Source of the DNA: Candidatus Sodaliphilus fimicaballi
GTDB taxonomy: Bacteria; Bacteroidota; Bacteroidia; Bacteroidales; Muribaculaceae
Direction: 5' to 3'
Assembly: GCA_018065165.1 (NCBI GenBank)
Contig: JAGHTV010000072.1
Span: 1 to 6,629 of the forward strand
DNA: 6,629 bases
A model generated the notes under the pieces. It saw nothing but the letters and a program-made list of their open reading frames with translations, ran no database searches and was not told the origin of the DNA. Positions 1 to 5,179 of the stretch are shown one piece after another. Numbering within the stretch: position 1 is the stretch's first letter; every line of letters starts with the position of its first letter. The position numbers were made by a program, and so were the translations under genes.

Positions 1-69
1 ACTCAGGGTCAGCCTTTCATGGTACAGGAAGTCGGTAACGAAATCACTAAACTAATGGAGGACGAATAA
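1..69 (+). CDS. korA: 2-oxoacid:ferredoxin oxidoreductase alpha subunit, C-terminal end (partial)
   Basis: Only the last 22 codons and the TAA stop are in the window; the frame opens at base 1. The visible residues include a Q-G-Q-P-F stretch followed by an acidic/amphipathic tail, which fits the C-terminus of KorA-type alpha subunits of 2-oxoglutarate (2-oxoacid):ferredoxin oxidoreductases. The main support is context: the stop lies one base before the first ATG of a clear beta subunit, and alpha and beta are normally adjacent in this order. In the family the alpha subunit carries the pyrimidine-binding and transketolase C-like domains and works as an obligate partner of KorB in the cytoplasm. 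The identity is therefore inferred mostly from the neighbour; the fragment alone would not prove it. Confidence 0.75.
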   Translation, partial: TQGQPFMVQEVGNEITKLMEDE

Positions 70-70
70 C

Positions 71-1111
71 ATGGAGGAGAACAATATGCAACAACAACCC
101 GTGCAGCAGCAATTTGCACAGCGCGACTATAAGAACGACCAAACAGTGCGTTGGTGCCCCGGCTGTGGTAACCACGCCATCCTCAATGTGCTACATCGCG
201 CCATGGCAGAGCTCGGCATTCCACCTCACATGACAGCTGTCATCTCAGGTATCGGTTGCAGCTCACGCTTGCCTTACTATATGAGTACTTATGCGTTCCA
301 CACCATTCATGGCCGTGGCGGTGCTGTGGCTAGCGGTTTCAAGACTGCTAACCCCGAGATGACCGTATGGCAAGTGAGTGGCGACGGCGACTGCCTGGCA
401 ATTGGCGGCAACCACTTCATTCACGAGGTGCGTCGCAACATGGACCTTAACCTACTCTTGCTCAACAACAAGATTTACGGTCTCACTAAGGGTCAGTACT
501 CTCCCACGAGTGCTCGTGGTTTCGTGTCTAAGTCATCGCCCTATGGCACTGTAGAGGATCCCTTTGTACCTGCCGAACTCGTATTTGGCGCTCGCGGTAC
601 ATTCTTTGCTCGCAGCATCGACATGGAGCTCAAGATAAGCCAGGAAATCATGGTGGCAGCCGTTAAGCACAAGGGTTGCTCTGTTTGTGAGATTCTGCAA
701 AACTGTATGATCTTCAACGATGGTATCCACAAGGGCATCGCCGACCGTGAGGTACGTGCCGACCGCACCATCCACCTCGTACACGGCGAGAAGATGATCT
801 TCGGCAAGGAGATGAACAAGGGTATCGTTCAAGACGGTTTCGGCCTCAAGGTTGTAACACTGGGCGAGAATGGCTACACCATCGACGATGTGCTCGTTCA
901 CGACGCACACTGCCAGAACAACTTCCTGCACCAGCAACTCGCTATGATGGACGGCACCGACCTTCCCGTGGCATTGGGTATCATCCGCGATGTAGAGGCT
1001 CCCAGCTACGAGACTTGCGTTGCCGAGCAAGTTGAGGAGGCCAAGGCAAAGCATGGCTTCAAGTGCCTGCGTGATGTTATCCTCACTGGCGACACTTGGG
1101 AGGTGAAGTAA
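71..1111 (+). CDS. korB: 2-oxoacid (probably 2-oxoglutarate):ferredoxin oxidoreductase, beta subunit
   Basis: Cytoplasmic beta subunit that oxidatively decarboxylates a 2-oxoacid to its acyl-CoA while reducing ferredoxin; it can also run in the reductive direction. The 346-residue product has the thiamine-diphosphate/Mg motif: GDGD at 104-107, closing with the NN pair at 132-133. Cysteines C29 and C32 (CPGCG), C63 (GIGCSS) and C212 (LQNC) match in spacing the four ligands of the single [4Fe-4S] cluster in two-subunit archaeal-type enzymes. Length is normal for Bacteroidales KorB. The gene follows the alpha subunit by one base, so the two are surely co-transcribed. Two starts are possible: ATG at 71, or the in-frame ATG at 86, which has a GGAGGAG sequence (73-79) six bases upstream and would remove five residues. 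The 2-oxoglutarate substrate is inferred from family naming; pyruvate or another 2-oxoacid is not excluded by sequence alone. Confidence 0.93.
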   Translation: MEENNMQQQPVQQQFAQRDYKNDQTVRWCPGCGNHAILNVLHRAMAELGIPPHMTAVISGIGCSSRLPYYMSTYAFHTIHGRGGAVASGFKTANPEMTVWQVSGDGDCLAIGGNHFIHEVRRNMDLNLLLLNNKIYGLTKGQYSPTSARGFVSKSSPYGTVEDPFVPAELVFGARGTFFARSIDMELKISQEIMVAAVKHKGCSVCEILQNCMIFNDGIHKGIADREVRADRTIHLVHGEKMIFGKEMNKGIVQDGFGLKVVTLGENGYTIDDVLVHDAHCQNNFLHQQLAMMDGTDLPVALGIIRDVEAPSYETCVAEQVEEAKAKHGFKCLRDVILTGDTWEVK

Positions 1112-1132
1112 CTAATCACTATCACATAACTA

Positions 1133-1166
1133 GAAACCCTCTTGAGGCATGCCTCAAGAGGGTTTC
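1133..1166. terminator. Bidirectional intrinsic terminator between convergent operons
   Basis: A perfect 34-bp palindrome: arm 1133-1148 (GAAACCCTCTTGAGGC) pairs with 1151-1166, giving about 15 bp of stem and a CATG tetraloop in practice. It starts 21 bases after the korB stop and is followed on the + strand by TTATTCTT. It ends 45 bases short of the phosphatase stop on the opposite strand, where the tail is weaker (TAGTTATGTG). Its position between converging genes suggests it serves both, more strongly korB. Confidence 0.88.
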
Positions 1167-1211
1167 TTATTCTTGTAACGACTATTGCGTGGCGTCAGTA
1201 ATATCTTGCTG

Positions 1212-2270
1212 TCACTTCTTGGTGACGGTGGTGCCGTATATGGTCTTGAAGTCGTTCTTCATTGATATTGTCACCCATTGCTTGGCGTCGCAAGAAGCCT
1301 TCATCTTCTCGGCCTTGCCAGGATTGCCATACTCACGCACTGTATCGTCGGCCAGCACACAGAATGCCATGCTGGGGTAGGGATTCTTGACACATGAGTA
1401 CTCAAACATGCTGAAGTCGCCCGACGAGTTGCCAAATGCCAGCAGGGGTTTGATGCCTATCTCACGCACGATGGCGCTAACCTTGTTCATCTTCAGGTTC
1501 TTCACATACATCAATCCACGCACTACATCGTCCTCGGGCTTGAATGAGTAATCCCAACCTTCCTTCTCGCCCTGTGTGGTGGCGTAGGTGTAGATGTCAG
1601 AGCCTATGATGTGGTTGCGGCCAAATGCCAGTGCACCGTCAACATAGGTGCGAGTCACCTGACGCTCGCTGCCCGAGATTACATAGGTGGTGAAGCCATT
1701 GGCTGCAAGATAACCCACAACCTCGGCCATTGGCAGATAGATTGCTTCGCCCCACTGCAGGTTGTTCATGCCCTCGACTGGAGCCTTCATGAAGTTGAGC
1801 GTATACTCGCGATACTGCTCGGGTGTCATGCCAGCAAAAACCTCGTTTTGAGCGATAGCCTCGGTCCACATCATGTCGCCGGGTACCGAGCGTGCATATA
1901 CGGCCTTCTTGATTACCTCGCCTGTTGCACGCTGCTCGGGCGTAGCGTTGAATGTAGGGTCGTCAAACACGCGATACAGGTACATCATCCACTCAAAATA
2001 AGATGGTGTAGTCTCGCACACGAGCGTTCCGTCAAGGTCAAATACTGCCACGCGGTCTTGCTGGGGCACGAAGCTGTCGCTGGTGGGATCGGTCACTTTC
2101 TCTACAAAGGCCTTGAGTGTTGCCAGAGGCACACTGCCCTCGGTCCAATACTTGAAATTACCCTGGGCTCCCACATCGGTGCCTATCTTTGCAATTTGTT
2201 CACGGGTCTCGGCTGTGGCCGATGATGCCAGCAGTGCTAGAGCGCTAACTAAAAACAGAAGTTTCTTCAT
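1212..2270 (-). CDS. Exported HAD-superfamily phosphatase (haloacid dehalogenase-like hydrolase)
   Basis: A 352-residue phosphohydrolase predicted to act outside the cytoplasm. The start is the ATG at 2268-2270 because it begins a textbook signal peptide: MKK, a Leu/Ala/Val core at residues 4-16, and a likely cleavage after A-T-A at 18-20. A GTG further upstream at 2307-2309 is in frame but would bury this signal. HAD motifs are complete: motif I DLDGT with nucleophile D78 and D80, motif II in VISGS with S199, the motif III lysine at K260 or K263, and motif IV GNSSGD with D285. The long insert between motifs I and II (about 85-190) is a cap domain. There is no lipobox cysteine, so a periplasmic rather than lipoprotein location is inferred. 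Substrate cannot be read from sequence; exported HADs of this kind include phosphomonoesterases such as phosphorylcholine phosphatase. The gene follows the GNAT gene on the same strand but has its own likely promoter. Confidence 0.88.
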   Translation of the reverse strand: MKKLLFLVSALALLASSATAETREQIAKIGTDVGAQGNFKYWTEGSVPLATLKAFVEKVTDPTSDSFVPQQDRVAVFDLDGTLVCETTPSYFEWMMYLYRVFDDPTFNATPEQRATGEVIKKAVYARSVPGDMMWTEAIAQNEVFAGMTPEQYREYTLNFMKAPVEGMNNLQWGEAIYLPMAEVVGYLAANGFTTYVISGSERQVTRTYVDGALAFGRNHIIGSDIYTYATTQGEKEGWDYSFKPEDDVVRGLMYVKNLKMNKVSAIVREIGIKPLLAFGNSSGDFSMFEYSCVKNPYPSMAFCVLADDTVREYGNPGKAEKMKASCDAKQWVTISMKNDFKTIYGTTVTKK

Positions 2271-2338
2271 CAGTATATTAAGATAAAAAACAAAAAGCCA
2301 TAATGCCACATCCTAGCAGCATCAAGGCTCGATAATTT

Positions 2339-2376
2339 TATGTGACTTGACAAAATTACAAAAAGTTAGTCACATA
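2339..2376. promoter_or_regulatory. 9-bp inverted repeat flanking the phosphatase promoter (candidate operator)
   Basis: TATGTGACT at 2339-2347 is the exact reverse complement of AGTCACATA at 2368-2376, with 20 bases between the arms. Arm centres are about 29 bp apart, close to three helical turns, and they bracket the TAATTTTG element. There is no T-tract after it on the minus strand, so it is unlikely to be a terminator for the GNAT gene. A dimeric regulator binding the two arms is an inference; a 9-bp match in AT-rich DNA could also be chance. Confidence 0.4.
2351..2358 (-). promoter_or_regulatory. Bacteroidales-type -7 promoter element for the phosphatase gene
   Basis: On the minus strand this reads TAATTTTG, an exact match to the Bacteroidetes primary sigma factor -7 consensus TAnnTTTG. 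Transcription would start near 2344, giving a leader of about 75 bases before the ATG at 2270. The matching -33 TTTG is poor: the best TTGG lies about 22 bases upstream rather than 19-21. The element sits between the arms of an inverted repeat (2339-2376). Confidence 0.55.
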
Positions 2377-2422
2377 TGGGCCAATTTTGCCATTTATTTA
2401 TCAATATAGCGGTATGGCCGCA

Positions 2423-3043
2423 TTAAAAGAGTTGCCCATCGAGCACTGCCTTTACCCGCTCGGGGAAGGTCGCGTCATAGGCTTCAAAGTCATCGGGATG
2501 CTCGTCGGCCACAAAGTAGCCTCGTGGCGTGTGGTATGTTCCCTCTATGCCATCGAGGTAGCCTGGTGTGAGCTCCTGTGCCAGGAAGTAGGGCACCTCG
2601 GCATCCTTAGGCTCGCCGTGATAGTGCAGTCCCAGCGTGCTTGCCACGACAAATCCGGCATGCTTGTAAAAATCTATGTTGCCCTCCATGCACAGCATTC
2701 CTATGCCCATCTCGCGTGCCTTTGCGATGCTGTAGTTGAGCAGCTTCAGGCCATATCCCTTGCGTTTGTAGTCAGGGTGGATGCTTATGGGTCCAAAAGT
2801 CCATGCAGGAAACTCAGTGCCGTCGTCAAGGGTAAGCGATGCCTTTGAATACATCACATGGCCTATTATCTTGCCCTCCTCAATCATCACCAGGCTGAGT
2901 TCGGGAATAAAGTCGGCATTGTTGCGATATTGATTGAGTACATAGTGCTCGACGCAGCCCGGGCGATATACATTCCAAAAGGCTTCGCGAGTCAGGTTCT
3001 CTACCTCGCGATAGTCTTTTTCTTGTTCTAGTCTAATTTCCAT
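2423..3043 (-). CDS. GNAT-family N-acetyltransferase (YhbS-like)
   Basis: A 206-residue cytoplasmic acetyltransferase of the GNAT fold, which transfers the acetyl group of acetyl-CoA to an amine of a small molecule or protein. The acetyl-CoA pyrophosphate-binding motif is clear at residues 93-98 (KRKGYG, the R/Q-x-x-G-x-G/A pattern), preceded by the beta-4 strand FGPISIHPDY (83-92). A typical N-terminal I-R-x-E-x-x-x-D-Y start and an F-Y-x-x-x-G-F segment at 125-131 agree with COG3153-like proteins. The C-terminal 70 residues, with several His, Tyr and acidic residues, are extra to the minimal fold and probably shape the substrate pocket. No signal peptide is present. The gene follows pspC by 67 bases on the same strand with no hairpin between them, so co-transcription is plausible. 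The substrate is unknown. Confidence 0.87.
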   Translation of the reverse strand: MEIRLEQEKDYREVENLTREAFWNVYRPGCVEHYVLNQYRNNADFIPELSLVMIEEGKIIGHVMYSKASLTLDDGTEFPAWTFGPISIHPDYKRKGYGLKLLNYSIAKAREMGIGMLCMEGNIDFYKHAGFVVASTLGLHYHGEPKDAEVPYFLAQELTPGYLDGIEGTYHTPRGYFVADEHPDDFEAYDATFPERVKAVLDGQLF

Positions 3044-3110
3044 TGTATGATATTGCGTAATATGGGTTTAATATATTAATAGTGTTTTTTTATGGTTTGT
3101 GAGGGAGTCT

Positions 3111-3314
3111 TTACTGGTTAAGTTGCTTCATGCTGCTGGGCATTATCACGCACAGAATCAGGTATAGGACAAAGCCGGGAAATGCTGCCGAGAACAGAGT
3201 GAACACTGCATAAAGGACGCGAACCAGAGTTGGGTCTACCTCAAAGTATTCAGCGATACCGCCACACACACCGCACAACTTGCGGTCGTTTGATTTAGTT
3301 AATTTCTTGTACAT
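3111..3314 (-). CDS. PspC-domain inner-membrane stress protein
   Basis: A 67-residue protein that is almost entirely a PspC domain (phage shock protein C family). It has the basic N-terminus, the CGVCGGIAEYFEVDPTLVR signature at residues 14-32 and one hydrophobic membrane segment at about 33-58 ending in the family's terminal Pro (P59). In Proteobacteria PspC is a membrane sensor that responds to envelope damage together with PspA/PspB. Stand-alone short PspC proteins are common in Bacteroidetes, where the partners are not known. No pspA or pspB is present here. Two Cys at 14 and 17 form a CxxC pattern, which is unusual enough to mention but could be incidental. It is the first gene of a possible unit with the GNAT gene. 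A sigma-54-like promoter lies 60-76 bases upstream. Confidence 0.9.
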   Translation of the reverse strand: MYKKLTKSNDRKLCGVCGGIAEYFEVDPTLVRVLYAVFTLFSAAFPGFVLYLILCVIMPSSMKQLNQ

Positions 3315-3373
3315 AGTCGTGTAAAATTAAATGTTAGTAGTTTAGTCTATTATTTCCTTGTTTTACCATTAGA

Positions 3374-3390
3374 TGCACACTGCGTGCCAA
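3374..3390 (-). promoter_or_regulatory. Candidate sigma-54 (RpoN) promoter of the PspC gene
   Basis: On the minus strand this reads TTGGCACG-CAGT-GTGCA. The -24 part is a full match to YTGGCACG and the -12 part matches TTGCA at four of five bases. The invariant GG and GC pairs are separated by exactly 10 bases, as sigma-54 requires. A start near 3363 would leave a leader of about 50 bases before the ATG at 3314. Two TTAACA copies 10 bp apart (3412-3417 and 3422-3427) lie just upstream and might belong to an activator site. Bacteroidales generally encode RpoN; use of this site is inferred. Confidence 0.5.
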
Positions 3391-3434
3391 AAGTTGCAAA
3401 CATTTCTTGTTTTAACACTGATTAACATAAAATG

Positions 3435-3502
3435 TTCGTCTTCCCTTGTTCATTATTGAATAGAAATGACAAGGGAGAGGCGATTGCTTCGTCTCTCCCT
3501 TG
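3435..3502. repeat. Imperfect direct repeat sharing one arm of a strong hairpin
   Basis: TTCGTCTTCCCTTG at 3435-3448 recurs as TTCGTCTCTCCCTTG at 3488-3502, differing by one inserted base. The second copy is the right arm of the 3470-3502 hairpin. The first copy can also pair with the left arm (TCCCTTGT 3442-3449 with ACAAGGGA 3469-3476), so two mutually exclusive hairpins are possible. The 14-bp version should be far more stable. Confidence 0.6.
3470..3502 (-). terminator. Strong intergenic hairpin, probable minus-strand terminator
   Basis: Bases 3470-3483 pair with 3489-3502 over 14 bp, including one G-U, around the loop TTGCT. The stem is rich in G-C pairs. On the minus strand it is followed by TCATTTCTATT, a moderate T-rich tail; on the plus strand the tail is CGTGGC, with no T-tract. 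Termination of minus-strand read-through from the galactanase operon, before the pspC promoter, is the best reading. A smaller GTGCC/GGCAC hairpin (3512-3526) sits beside it. Confidence 0.5.
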
Positions 3503-3599
3503 CGTGGCATCGTGCCCTCACGGCACAATTCACCACAAACAATCTAATAACCTAATTATTTATAAGTAAAGTCAACACTCTTATATTTTCTTTTAGTAA

Positions 3600-3871
3600 T
3601 GTCCGGTTAAAATTCTGTTTTGGTGTAGAACAGAAAAGAAAATGAACTTTTTAGGTTATATGGCTCACGCCAAGAACCATGCTCAAGGGAGTGAGTAGCG
3701 GTAAGTGGGCAAAGCCCGTGCCGCGACAACGAACCTCCCTTAAAATGGAGGATTCCATCCTCAAAATATTAATACTCTATCTGTGAGGTAATTTTATTTT
3801 GCTTGCGGAGCAAGCCATTTTTTAAGCGAAGCATAAAATCACTAGAAAAATATTTTCTTTTTTATCGGACA
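3600..3871. mobile_element. Candidate MITE or IS remnant bounded by TGTCCG terminal inverted repeats
   Basis: The left end TGTCCGGTTAAAA (3600-3612) and the reverse complement of the right end (3859-3871), TGTCCGATAAAAA, agree at 11 of 13 bases. The roughly 272 bases between hold no transposase-sized reading frame but many nested inverted repeats, as non-autonomous elements often do. It fills most of the gap after the galactanase gene and its right end abuts that gene's terminator. No clear target-site duplication is visible (flanks TTTAGTAA and AAAATAAA), so it may be old, or the end repeats may be chance. I cannot name a parent IS family. A structured RNA is the main alternative. Confidence 0.4.
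3613..3839. other. Run of nested inverted repeats inside the intergenic element
   Basis: Stems seen in order: TTCTGTT 3613-3619 with AACAGAA 3629-3635; CTCAC 3664-3668 with GTGAG 3691-3695; AAGGGAG 3685-3691 with CTCCCTT 3735-3741, enclosing an 11-bp stem (3698-3703 with 3719-3724, and 3706-3710 with 3714-3718, loop AAA); GAGGA 3748-3752 with TCCTC 3758-3762; ATTTTAT 3791-3797 with ATAAAAT 3833-3839, enclosing GCTTG 3801-3805 with CAAGC 3811-3815. Some of these exclude each other. The GC-rich core (about 3661-3762) in an AT-rich gap is what a folded RNA or a secondary-structure-rich MITE would look like. I recognise no known RNA family. Confidence 0.4.
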
Positions 3872-3901
3872 AAAATAAATTTCTGAATCAAAGCTTCAGA
3901 A
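3870..3901 (-). terminator. Terminator overlapping the end of the galactanase gene
   Basis: On the minus strand TTCTGAA (3901-3895) and TTCAGAA (3887-3881) form a perfect 7-bp stem with a 7-base loop, followed by ATTTATTTTTG. The stem begins in the last codons and the TGA stop lies within the loop. The stem is AT-rich and short, so termination may be partial; the stronger 3470-3502 hairpin could act as a back-up. Confidence 0.5.
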
Positions 3902-5177
3902 TAATGTTGATGACCGCATTAACATCGGCAATGTCAACATCACCGTCGCCGTTGAGGTCGGCACTATCAGTCTTCTCATTGTTGAGGATAAGGTTGATAA
4001 TTGCGTTCACATCGGCAATATCGACCACGCCGTCACCATTAACATCGCCCACGACGGTGTTCCAACCTGCGTAGGTGCCCAGTGCAGCAACAGCCTTCAT
4101 CGCACGACCTGTAGAGTTGTCCCACAGTCCAGCGTTGTACCAATCGTCGGTCACGCGCTTGGTGTTCCAGTCCAGTCCTTTCTCGTTGGCCTCGGGCCAC
4201 CACCATATAATGCCATTAACCTGCTTGAATTTCTTGCATGACTCAATCAGGGCGTTGGTAAACGCCAGCTGGCCGTCGTTGCTGATGGGGTAGGTTGCCT
4301 TGTAATCGTAGGTGATATTGTCGGGCTGATAGGCGTGATAGTAGCCAGTCTCAACAATCATCACTTCCTTGTCGGTGTAGCGTGAGAGTCGCACCAGTGC
4401 GTTCTCGAGCTGTGGCAAGAAGCCGTGATAGTAGGGGTAGTAACTCAGGCCTATTACATCATAGTCAACCTGAGCGTCGCCTATGCGGGTATATATCTGG
4501 TCCATGGCGTTGATGTTAGCCACACGCTCGGTGTGAATGACAATCTTTGCCTTGGGGCATATCTCGCGACAAGCCTTGCCTGCACTCTTGAGCAGAGTGG
4601 TGAAGCGGGGCCAGTTGGCATCGTTGTTATAGTAGCATTTCTTGAGCGATGATGCACCTTGAGCACCCCACAGCATGCCATACGATATCTCGTTGCCTGT
4701 CTGGATATAGTCGGGCGTTGCACCAGCGTCGACCATCGCTTGCAGGCAATCACGGGTGTAGTTGTACAGCGTGGTGTTGAGCTCAGCGTCATACTGGCCC
4801 ACCCATGCAGCGGGAGTGTATTGCTTGGCGGGATCGGCCCACGAGTCGCTGTAGTGGAAGTCGAGCATGAGCTTGAAGCCGGCGGCCTTGATGCGGGCTC
4901 CCAGTGCCTTAACATAGTCAAGGTCTTGAATCACACCCTGACCCTTGTCGGTGCTTGAGGCATTTGACGGGTCAACAAACAGACGCACACGCAACAGTGT
5001 CCAGCCTTGACCTTTGAGGAACGAGAGCATGTTGGTGATGCGTTTGCCGTTGGCGTCATAGTAGATTGCACCATTTTGCTCATACTTGGCTAGCAATGAT
5101 ACATCGCCACCTGCCTCTTGAGCGTGAACGCCCAAGAGTGACACGATAGCTGCTATTATAACAAATAATCTTTTCAT
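3888..5177 (-). CDS. Secreted GH53 endo-beta-1,4-galactanase with C-terminal dockerin-like domain
   Basis: A 429-residue exported enzyme that cleaves beta-1,4-galactan chains, as in the type I arabinogalactan and rhamnogalacturonan side chains of plant cell walls. Signal peptide at 1-19 (MKRLF start, hydrophobic core, cleavage V-H-A before Q20). The GH53 barrel spans about 25-370: LRVRLFVDP (62-70), LDFHYSDSWADP (105-116), QTGNEIS with the acid/base E163, GLSYYPYYHG (243-252), IVETGYY with the nucleophile E276, and GIIWWWPEAN (322-331). Residues 377-429 form two calcium-loop repeats of dockerin type I kind (D378, N380, D382, D386, D389 and D407, N409, D411, D415, D418). Its ATG overlaps the amylase stop, so the two are translated from one message. 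Catalytic domain and length are complete. The role of the dockerin-like tail is inferred; no cohesin partner is seen. Confidence 0.94.
   Translation of the reverse strand: MKRLFVIIAAIVSLLGVHAQEAGGDVSLLAKYEQNGAIYYDANGKRITNMLSFLKGQGWTLLRVRLFVDPSNASSTDKGQGVIQDLDYVKALGARIKAAGFKLMLDFHYSDSWADPAKQYTPAAWVGQYDAELNTTLYNYTRDCLQAMVDAGATPDYIQTGNEISYGMLWGAQGASSLKKCYYNNDANWPRFTTLLKSAGKACREICPKAKIVIHTERVANINAMDQIYTRIGDAQVDYDVIGLSYYPYYHGFLPQLENALVRLSRYTDKEVMIVETGYYHAYQPDNITYDYKATYPISNDGQLAFTNALIESCKKFKQVNGIIWWWPEANEKGLDWNTKRVTDDWYNAGLWDNSTGRAMKAVAALGTYAGWNTVVGDVNGDGVVDIADVNAIINLILNNEKTDSADLNGDGDVDIADVNAVINIILKL
3891..4049 (-). repeat. Dockerin-like tandem repeat coding region of the galactanase
   Basis: Encodes residues 377-429, two copies of the D-x-N-G-D-G-x-V-D-I-A-D-V-N-A calcium loop, each followed by an I-I-N-x-I-L helix and joined by a short linker. 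The first copy, GDVNGDGVVDIADVN, is identical over 15 residues to the first copy in the neighbouring amylase (from 5341). This points to recent duplication, gene conversion, or strong shared selection. Confidence 0.85.
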
Positions 5178-5179
5178 TA
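5175..5179 (-). promoter_or_regulatory. TAATG stop/start overlap coupling amylase and galactanase translation
   Basis: On the minus strand the amylase TAA stop (5179-5177) shares its last A with the galactanase ATG (5177-5175). I see no Shine-Dalgarno sequence in the preceding bases. Termination-reinitiation is the likely way the second gene is translated, which would tie the amounts of the two enzymes together. Confidence 0.8.

Noticed and set aside
533..1054. Open frame on the minus strand inside korB
   Set aside because: Antisense shadow of a gene with complete catalytic motifs; its translation shows no recognisable domain.
1611..2225. 204-codon open frame on the plus strand inside the phosphatase gene
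   Set aside because: Lies opposite a gene with all HAD motifs; the translation is Cys/His/Gly-rich without any family signature, typical of an antisense frame.
2271..2309. GTG start at 2309 extending the phosphatase by 13 residues
   Set aside because: The extension would precede the signal peptide and disrupt it; the MKK start at 2270 is far better.
2409..2421. GCGG/CCGC hairpin just after the GNAT stop
   Set aside because: Only four base pairs and a TATATT tail; too weak to call a terminator.
2387..2848. Plus-strand open frame opposite the GNAT gene
   Set aside because: Shadow frame; the minus-strand product has an unmistakable acetyl-CoA motif.
3322..3329. TAATTTTA on the minus strand as a -7 promoter of pspC
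   Set aside because: Last base departs from TAnnTTTG, no TTTG lies 19-21 bases upstream, and the start would fall at the ATG itself. Kept only as a weak alternative to the sigma-54-like site.
3642..3698. 18-codon plus-strand ORF ending at the base of the 3698-3724 stem
   Set aside because: Too short, no recognisable sequence, no clear ribosome binding site; could be a leader peptide or IS debris but is not supportable as a gene.
3384..3902. Search for CRISPR, tRNA, rRNA, tmRNA or RNase P sequence in the gap
   Set aside because: No regularly spaced direct repeats, no tRNA-like cloverleaf and none of the signature sequences I would expect of those RNAs were seen by eye.
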